DNA of 64,000 nucleotides. Origin: Agrypnia vestita (Eukaryota > Arthropoda > Insecta > Trichoptera > Phryganeidae). The stretch's first letter is position 1, and every line of letters starts with the position of its first letter. Position numbers and translations under genes: made by a program. The notes below the pieces were generated by a model that had not been told where the DNA came from, searched no databases, and was given only the letters and a program-made list of their open reading frames with translations. Below are positions 57,455 through 64,000 of this stretch, one piece after another. The stretch covers positions 1-64,000 of the forward strand of contig JADDOH010004036.1 in NCBI GenBank assembly GCA_016648135.1, written 5' to 3'.

Positions 57455-57700
57455 ATAAAACTAATTTAAAATATAATTGTTTTTTAAAGTCTGTACTACA
57501 CACATAGTATTTGGATCATTATTACTACCATAGTTTCGAAAGGAGCAGTCCCTCTCATAGTAAAGTATAATATACTATTTATGATGAAGAGATAGACTGC
57601 TCCTCTCGAAACTATAGTAGGAATAAAATAACTCAAACATTTTATGTATTGTGTAGTACAAAGTTTAAATAAAAATTATATTTTAAAATAAAATATTGCA
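57455..57700. repeat. foldback hairpin, arms of about 110-115 bases
   Basis: ACCATAGTTTCGAAAGGAGC at 57527-57546 pairs with GCTCCTCTCGAAACTATAGT at 57599-57618. Pairing continues outward through GTACTACACA / TGTGTAGTAC to TTTAAAATATAAT / ATTATATTTTAAA. The loop is about 10 bases (near 57568). A classic hairpin MITE shape. Confidence 0.85.
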
Positions 57701-57839
57701 CCACGAAGTAACTGTTAAATCATTCAATGGTAATAAAAATATTTATTAAACAGCAAGTCCATTTATCGTATAAAGTAATATTTTTACAATTATTTATAAA
57801 AATACATCATTTTGTTGTTACTTACACCACTATTTATTG

Positions 57840-57885
57840 ATTATTCAACAAGTTTCGGGGGCAGTAGTGTCTCCTCCAGGATACA
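57840..57885 (-). ncRNA. decayed hammerhead-like motif
   Basis: On the minus strand GTATC, CTGGAGGA (one base longer than the core box), a GC-rich stem, CGAAAC, TTGTT, GAATAAT. Related to 50334-50376, including the downstream TCAATAAATAGTGG. The core is broken. Confidence 0.25.
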
Positions 57886-57889
57886 AAAT

Positions 57890-58615
57890 ATTAATAGTAA
57901 ATTAAACATTAAAAATAAACAAATTCTTTCTGCAATTAGTCACTTAATACAACCACGTACGGCGGTCAGAGGAGAAATTTTACTACCAGTAAATCTTCGT
58001 CACAATACATGAGTGAATACCCACTGACCATTAATCGTAATATCCCTCAGTTCCGAATCTGGCATATGATGTTACTTTGAATTCAAAGGTTATGTAAAAC
58101 TTACACAATTATAACATTAAATTACCCCAAAACGGTTGGATAATGACACTTCGTTTTGAAATGATTGATAGATATTCCTAAACACCCTACTATTACTGGA
58201 ATAGAACCTTTTGATACGGAATCTGTGAATCGGAATAATTTAGCACTGAATGATTCACAGTTGATGAGCTCTCTTTATCCATCCCAGTTAAATATAATAT
58301 TTAAAGGCTGTGTCATAAATGGTAAATGAATGGTAATGTTCCGATTGTGCGATTTTCTGCCAAATGAATTAAAATAATACTTTTTTTTGCTCTCATAATT
58401 CTGACAGCGTGTGTTACATTACATAATTTAGGAGCATTTTATTATTGATGATTTCGGAAGCAAAAAATTTATAATATTTTATTCGTGGTACTTGATACAC
58501 AACTACAGTTACTGCTGCATTATAAAAAACAAAGCTTTTTGATGTAAATCATAAGAATAATAAAAATATCTATGCAAAAATTTAAAAGAATTAACCAAGT
58601 TTAATTATAAAAGTT
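57890..58615. other. no gene recognised
   Basis: AT-rich; no element recognised. Confidence 0.35.
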
Positions 58616-58619
58616 CTCA

Positions 58620-58957
58620 AACGTTCGTAGTATTTTAGAATATGCATCTCAGGCGTGGAACCCAGGTTATGCGGTACACAAAAATAAAGTTGAAAGCGTC
58701 CAAAATAGATTCTTACGTTACCTAAACCTTCATTCTAGATCTCATTTAACCTAACCTAACCTAACCTAACCTAACCTAACCTAAACCTTCATTCTAGATC
58801 TCATTTAAGCAAAGACTCGGCGAAGTTTTTCTACATGCAAACTCTAACTTGTCGAAGAGACATAGCTCATGCGGTAATGTTATTTAAAACATCACACAAC
58901 CTAGTTAATAGTCCTGAGCATCTTCAACGTATATTTTCATATCTCAACTCGCAATAA
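58620..58957 (+). pseudogene. Jockey/CR1-like LINE RT fragment, interrupted by telomere-type repeat
   Basis: RSILEYASQAWNPGYAVHKN, then VESVQNRFLRYLNLHSRSHL, is the region just after the RT palm in Jockey/CR1 elements. The frame then hits the repeat insertion at 58749. After the second copy of the duplicated segment it resumes with SKDSAKFFYMQTLTCRRDIA and runs to TAA at 58955. Apart from the insertion the frame is open, so the element was probably young when it was interrupted. No 5' part is present. Confidence 0.85.
58749..58778. repeat. interstitial telomeric repeat (CCTAA)6 with flanking duplication
   Basis: Thirty bases of pure CCTAA units (TTAGG on the other strand, the usual insect telomere repeat). 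On both sides lies the same 29-base segment, 58720-58748 and 58779-58807, containing CCTTCATTCTAGATCTCATT. Because the segment itself starts ACCTAAA, the exact edge is ambiguous by several bases. The duplicated target lies inside the LINE frame. Confidence 0.95.
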
Positions 58958-58986
58958 CAGACATTCACCTACTTTTTATCTCCCTA

Positions 58987-59522
58987 TTAGCTGTGCCCGC
59001 GCGGCTTCGCACGCGTTTATTATTATTATTATTATTGTTATTTTTTAGTACCTACACTGTTTGGATCGTCATAGAACTTTCGCGATCCTTCTAGAAAATT
59101 CTCCTTCCAGAATTTTCAAGAAATTTATTGAATGTACAGGAACCTTTTAGACACACCGACACATTCCGCCACTCAGTTTAGAACCTTATAGAACTTTCGG
59201 GAATTTTCTAGAACCTTCTCCTTCCATAACTTTCTGGAGCAGATTTTTCCGGAACCTTCTAGACTCACCGACACAGTCAGCGTGCCTATTTTGAAACAAT
59301 CTGAAGCATTTGCGGCCTTCCCATAACAAAACAATGTGCTAGAAAGCATATGTTCGTCACCCACTCCCACTCACTCACAGCCACCCCCACCAAACTCGCA
59401 TATTTTCGATGTGACACCAAGGGAAATCCACCACCATAACCACCGGTAGGTGGTTGTGACTGGTTGTGGAGAAAACTTGGCGGGTAGAGAAACACGGGTT
59501 TCTTTTTATATATATATATAGA
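58987..59522 (-). mobile_element. non-autonomous Helitron (536 bases)
   Basis: Read on the minus strand, it starts TC after a host A (59523) and a TATATATATATAAAAAG lead, and ends in a GC-rich hairpin (CGCGTGC-GAA-GCCGCG) followed by CACAGCTAA, then host T (58986). A 5' TC, 3' CTRR, subterminal hairpin and insertion between A and T are the Helitron signature. The interior holds repeated TTCTAGAA/AGAAC words and a GTGGTTATGGTGGTGGAT block shared with 28135-28670. No Rep/helicase is encoded. An AATAATAAT run lies just inside the 3' end. Confidence 0.88.
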
Positions 59523-59784
59523 TTTGCAAGACCAACTCAAAACAAAACTCCTGTATCTACAGATCCACAAATTAATGTAACACAAATTATCACCACATTG
59601 ACATTTTTAACTCAACGAAATTAGGGACACAAAACAAATAAAATAAGTATTGGTACTAAAAAGTAGGTACAAGTTAAAAAAATATTAATGTTCAATGAAT
59701 ACTGTTAATGTTAGTGTTTCATTTTGCCTCCCAGCCCCGCGAAACCATGATAGTAGGTATTATGTTGATTTTGGCTTTTTCAAA

Positions 59785-59970
59785 AATATAGATGCGTACA
59801 GAGAATGCACGTCGAATCAATATTCCTATTATTTTCAAATTAAGCTATGCGCTTGTCCTTTTAAAATAGGACTTACTTGTTAGTAATAGAACTTATTTGT
59901 CCTAGAATGGGGATTGAACCACGAATCACGGGATCTCTAGGTGAGAGTCACAACCACTACATCAACAAGC
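59785..59970 (-). repeat. tRNA-derived SINE, copy 2
   Basis: The minus strand reads GATGTAGTGGTTGTGACTCT (A-box-like D-arm), then CGTGGTTCAATCCCCATTCT, where GGTTCAATCCC is one base from the B-box consensus. The body, with CAAATTAAGCTATGCGCTTG on the plus strand, matches 6285-6300. The tRNA-like head is better preserved than in copy 1. Confidence 0.75.
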
Positions 59971-60344
59971 TACTTTTAATAGTGTATTGCACATGATTTC
60001 ATAAATTTTCACTGAGCCAGAAATTTTGCCAAATTTTGCAAAATATGTAAAGCTGTGTTTTCGACATTTCAGGCTTGCATTTAGACGATGGTATATTTTC
60101 AAAGCTTGAAATAAATGAAATTTTTATTCACGTGTTTTGTTTATATAAATAGCTAATAATACAAATAATAAAAATTATCTTATAATTAACAAGAATCAAT
60201 ATTCTCTGTTTACATCATTAATTTGTTGAAAATACTAATATCTTTCGGGGCCAACGGTTGTATATATGTTTTTCTCAGCTGGTGTGATGCCTCCTTGTTT
60301 TATGTATTTTTAATTTAAAAAATAATGATGTGGATATTCTTTCG

Positions 60345-60490
60345 GCATTGGTTAACGTAACATTGTGTAAAGTTATCACTCAAGCCCTCATTCAGGTTGT
60401 TAGCCCTGGGCCACCATATAAAGACTATCTATACGTGTTTCTCATATAAATAGTTTCGTCTCCGTGAAGTTTCTATAATTAATCTAAATG
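60345..60490 (+). repeat. repeat family A, copy 7
   Basis: GGTTAACGTAACATTGTGTA, TTAGCCCTGGGCCACCATAT and CACGTGTTTC-like words; it combines the features of copies 1 and 2 and may be the most complete. Confidence 0.65.
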
Positions 60491-60627
60491 AATATAATTT
60501 TGTCTATAATCAGCATGTGTAACATGCTCAAGTGACGTGAAGCAAATAATTATTAAATTTTTGTCAATTTGATAAATATTTAATAATAAAATAAAACATG
60601 TGAAATTTGAATGAAAACAAGAATTTA

Positions 60628-60690
60628 TTAATTATAATCGCCAAACAGTTTCGCTTGACTCGAGCTTCGTCAGGGCGTAATTAATAAATA
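60628..60690 (-). ncRNA. candidate hammerhead ribozyme with long helix I
   Basis: On the minus strand: an arm ATTTATTAATTA, CGCC (60677-60674), CTGACGA (60673-60667), a stem with GCU/AGC, GAAA (60652-60649), CTGTTT, GGCG (60642-60639), a 4-base bulge ATTA, then TAATTAATAAAT. CGCC pairs with GGCG next to the core, and the 12-base outer arms pair perfectly beyond the bulge. Both core boxes are intact. Helix III would be only one or two pairs (ACUGUU), as in minimal forms known from Penelope-like elements. Helix II is short, with unpaired A at its base. It is the best candidate in the window, but pairing was judged by eye only. Confidence 0.5.
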
Positions 60691-60694
60691 AAAA

Positions 60695-61045
60695 TTATAT
60701 AAAAACATAATAAAGGAGACAGAATATAAATTACATAGAAGAAAAGAGACAAAGTAAACAAGTGCTTAAAGAAGAGACAATATAAAATTCAGAAAAAGTG
60801 AAGCGAAGCTTGAGTCAAGAGAAATAGCTTGGCGTTAGTAATTAATTAATTCGTGGTTATAACTTTCTAAAAACATATTTGATAATATATACCAAATTGG
60901 CAAAAAACAGTCGAATCATACATAATCTTTTATGATTAAATAGATAAAGTTGAATATTTATTACGTAGTACTTGAAAACACCATATAAAAGTACATACAT
61001 TATCTGTGTAGGTGGGTAGGTACAATAGAAAATAATTCAACATAA
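60695..61045. other. no gene recognised
   Basis: AT-rich DNA between the hammerhead-like motif and a LINE fragment. Confidence 0.35.
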
Positions 61046-61051
61046 AAATTC

Positions 61052-61345
61052 ATGCATCGTGGATATCATGCATCGAAGCTAAAATGGCAATGGGCAGGAC
61101 AAGTTGCAAGGCAGGATGCTAAAAGAGGGCCTCCCAGAGTTCTGAAATTGAGACCTTGGGAGAATAAAAGAGGCATCGGAAGACCTCAAAAGAGATGGGC
61201 CGATGATATAGCCGCTGTGGGGGGAAAGAAATGGCTACAATTAGCAAACAACAAGAAAGGATGGAGAAAGAAGGAAGAGGCCTTTATCCAGCAGTGGAGA
61301 AAAAGGCTAATGAAGAGGACGAAGAAGAAGAAGAAGTTAACACAT
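61052..61345 (+). pseudogene. insect LINE reverse transcriptase, C-terminal tail
   Basis: The open frame reads KLKWQWAGQVARQDAKRGPP, GRPQKRWADDIAAVGGKKWL, then QLANNKKGWRKKEEAFIQQW. This is the tail KWRWAGHVAR ... RGRPQxRWxDDI ... W..A..R..W....EAF.QQW of RTE-type endonuclease/reverse-transcriptase proteins. The frame is open for about 95 codons, so the copy is fairly young, but the catalytic part is absent. A GAAGAAGAAG tail (61315-61336) follows. A second copy lies at 43975-44130 on the minus strand. Confidence 0.82.
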
Positions 61346-61354
61346 ATATACACA

Positions 61355-61361
61355 GAATGCA

Positions 61362-61397
<36 letters not shown>

Positions 61398-61404
61398 TGC
61401 ATTC
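61355..61404. repeat. 50-base perfect palindrome with TA core
   Basis: GAATGCAAACAA, (TA)n, TTGTTTGCATTC: fully self-complementary. It sits directly after the LINE tail and may be its hairpin-forming 3' end or a slippage product. Confidence 0.9.
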
Positions 61405-61409
61405 TACAA

Positions 61410-62595
61410 ATTTATATTTAAGCGGTGAAATTCACAGATGCATTATTATCATTCATTGGATACTCAAACGTATCATATTGAAATTACAACATTTTCGGCT
61501 AATGAGACGAATAATTTTTGAATGTGCTATTTACATCAGTGGGCAATTTATCAGTCGACTGAAATATATATTGGAAATGTGTTTTATAGTCTTATATGTA
61601 ATGTAATGATACTGATTCAAATGTGCTCTGAATTTGGGAATGGTTAATTTATAAAAAAAAATCATTTGAAAAAAATGTAGCAAGAGTAATCAAAATAAAT
61701 CGCAAAAGTGTGGTAATTTTTCACTGCGTGTATTTTATGTGGAAAAAGTTTATTTATTCGTGGTAAAAATATTCCTTCATTGTTCAAGTAAGATGAGGAG
61801 GAGCGGTAGTGCATAAGTCAAATTCAATTTCAAAGTCTGAGGAAAATCTAGAAAACTCTGTCTGTCCAGTGAATAAATGTTTCGGGTAAACAAATATTAA
61901 ATCTAAAAATAAATAAAGTCTCCTGAAAGATTTGCGACCCAATGTTATATGAATAGGAATTTTTTTCCGAGAGAAAACTCACCTAAGAATATCTAGAATC
62001 TATTTTCGCATTTTGAAATGCTTCTATACCCACTTTTCAACTGAGTCAAATGTTATTTGACAGTCAATAAAAGCTAAGTATATATTGTACATTATATTTA
62101 GTTGTTTTTTCTATCAGCAATCTCAGAGTTTGAATGTGGTCTCTGGTTCCAAAACGTTTGCGGAGGCTGGCTGGCTATACAGGTTGATGGTGATCAAATT
62201 TTATGCGTTAAGCGATTCTTCATGATCTCTGTTGTCAATTTATATAGATGCGAAAGCAAGCTTAATGGGTCAATAGTTTTCTAGATTATCGCTGCATCCT
62301 TTTTTAAATACTATTTTTAACTCCGTGTTTTGCCAAACATAAGTATCTTTCCTTCTTCTAAATATTTGTCTTATAGTATTTTTATGACTTCTATCAAATG
62401 TCTTCCCCCTAATTTTAGCAAATCGCTTGTTATTTGATATGTACCCGGAGCTTTTATAGATCGGATGAATAAAGAAAGAAAAAAAAACAACTAAAATCCG
62501 AAAACTTTAATGTATCGGACATGCAACGAGATATCGATATGTAGATAATATAGATATATAGATAATATAAATGCACTTCGTACTGAAATGAAATG
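61410..62595. other. no gene recognised
   Basis: AT-rich; no exon or element recognised. Confidence 0.4.
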
Positions 62596-62599
62596 AAAA

Positions 62600-62760
62600 A
62601 CGAATGCAGAAACTTGGAGCCCTGGAAGGAGAACATCGTGGCTGAAAAATCTAAGACAGTGGTTTGGCCAGTCTACTGTAGAGCTGTTCCGGACTGCAGT
62701 AATTAAAGAAACGATAGCCAACGTCCGCATAGGGTACAAGAAGAAGAAGAACGTATTGTA
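62600..62760 (+). pseudogene. LINE RT C-terminal tail
   Basis: TWSPGRRTSWLKNLRQWFGQ, then STVELFRTAVIKETIANVRI before a GKKKK run. This is the tail GRRxxSWLKNLRxWFGxSTxELFRxAxxK...IANxRxG found on many insect LINEs. It ends in AAGAAGAAGAAG. The 5' part is absent. Confidence 0.8.
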
Positions 62761-62809
62761 AAAATATTCGAGTTTGAATTTTTCGCAAAGACACACACAC
62801 AAACACATT

Positions 62810-64000
62810 CTAAATCCTGGTCACTTCAAGTTTTATTCAAGATCATTGCATATTCTAATGTAGGTTTCCCAAACAACATCTAAGTGTTTGCCTCTTGCAA
62901 TCCACTGTTAAAGCTAGTCGGTGGCCGACGAGGGGTCGCGCGCACCACCTAGGACCCAGCCAACCTCTTTCTGTCGTACCCGTAAATGGATCTCTTTGGC
63001 TTCGGTCTCTCAACAGCTTAATCGAGAATCATTGTGTTTTAGTGCACGTCAAATACCAGCAATTTTGAAATAGTTTTAGAATAAATTTATGAGGTTATCA
63101 ATAATTTATAGAAATTAAAGTATTTTGGCCCCCGATGTAAAAAATACACAAGATATTTCTGTAGCTTCATATTCAATGCTATAAATAGATGCATTATTAT
63201 ATAACTGTCGATAAATTGTTTTATCGTGTTAAAGATATGTTATTATAATTTCAGATAATCATCCCCTCAGTCAAACAGGTTTTAAGAAATTACCTTATTA
63301 TCTAAAAAAATATTTGATTAATTTATTAACATTCTATTAATTAATTAATTAACTGTCCAAGAGATAATACAAATCAAAATATACTTTTTATATTAATTGA
63401 CTACAAGATCTAGCCATTTTTGTACATAGCTCTTTGATTCTAAATAATTAAGAACATGTTCAATACATTTTTAATACCGTAACTTTTAATGTCTTTTCCA
63501 AAAAAAAAATTATAATATAATTATTCTATTGGACTGATAAATAGCCTGTGTTAAATTCTTCTTAGTTTGAACGAAAAAAGAAAAATGAATTTTGATTTTT
63601 AAAATCGGTTAGCTAGATCTCGAAATACAGTGTCATGTGCTCCAGGCACTGCCGCCCGGACTGTGAAAAACCTTGGTCTCTATCCTCTCTAACAAAATGA
63701 TAAACTAATAATAAACGTCTCCCAATTCTAGAATAATCTAAAATCTATATATTTGTGAATTTCAGAACAAGGGTCTCTACTATGAAACAGACGCATATCT
63801 TTCTCTACTTATATAAACATGTGTTAACATTATTATTATTTTTTAAGACTAGAACGAAAACGCGCGGTGATTCTATAACAATATCTATTTACCGATTTTA
63901 CAAACGTGATAAGTGATATATTTATTCGTTTTATACGTGACGACGCTATAGAAAGATTTTATTGGTATTGTTTTTAATTTCATAAAATATTATCTTATTA
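62810..64000. other. no gene recognised; repeat J copy 2 at about 63610-63665
   Basis: A GC-richer patch at 62915-63010 has no open frame. The 63610-63665 block resembles 11905-11965. The remainder is AT-rich. Confidence 0.4.

Noticed and set aside
60225..60275. Another hammerhead copy on the minus strand
   Set aside because: GGCCCCGAAAG and the TTTCAACAAATTA tail match the 50.3 kb family, but there is no CTGANGA box.

Overview
The window looks like nuclear DNA of an insect. It is very AT-rich, genes are split by long introns, and it holds (CCTAA)n telomere-type repeat, mariner, Helitron, RTE/Jockey/CR1-like LINE and Penelope-like debris and tRNA-derived SINEs. The order cannot be fixed from the sequence alone. 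All exon boundaries below were read by eye from codon continuity and GT/AG signals.

Host genes. The main gene is on the minus strand: a kainate-type ionotropic glutamate receptor. Three consecutive exons are visible: 43358-43155, 9392-9285 and 8334-8100. They join in frame and run from the end of the amino-terminal domain into the S1 half of the ligand-binding domain. The intron between the first two is about 33.8 kb, so most of the window is one intron of this gene. The remaining 5' and 3' exons were not found and probably lie outside the window. Inside the giant intron, also on the minus strand, is a possible nested gene start (5' UTR exon ending at 22656, a 168-base intron, ATG at 22454) encoding a short protein with one membrane segment.

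Mobile DNA, left to right. 1361-1629 is a foldback hairpin. 3665-4680 is a mariner with perfect terminal repeats and a TA duplication; its open transposase lost the block holding the first catalytic Asp. Repeat family B, a MITE-like element, occurs at 5.3, 10.0, 38.5, 40.3, 40.6 and 53.8 kb. Family A, a short dispersed repeat, occurs at 6.8, 8.5, 19.8, 24.9, 26.0, 54.2 and 60.4 kb. tRNA-derived SINEs lie at 6.3, 9.0, 20.6 and 59.9 kb. A second, decayed mariner lies at 19.3-20.5 kb. A roughly 1-kb foldback lies at 25-26 kb, and Helitrons at 28.1 and 59.0-59.5 kb. LINE 3' fragments lie at 11.1, 23.2, 29.8, 44.0, 44.5, 50.5, 52.4, 55.5, 58.7, 61.1 and 62.7 kb. A Penelope-like GIY-YIG fragment lies near 34.9 kb.

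Most notable signals. (1) A scattered set of motifs shaped like type I hammerhead ribozymes: a CUGANGA-like box, a stem, then GAAA, then a short palindrome, with flanking strands that pair differently in each copy. The best are 60628-60690 (-), 50334-50376 (-) and 28894-28934 (+). Some (18.5, 42.1, 56.5 kb) sit in inverted arms of foldback elements. (2) A LINE reverse-transcriptase reading frame at 58.7 kb interrupted by six CCTAA units with a target-site duplication of up to 29 bases. (3) A high density of long inverted repeats inside a neuronal receptor gene. No viral gene, toxin gene or CRISPR array was recognised.
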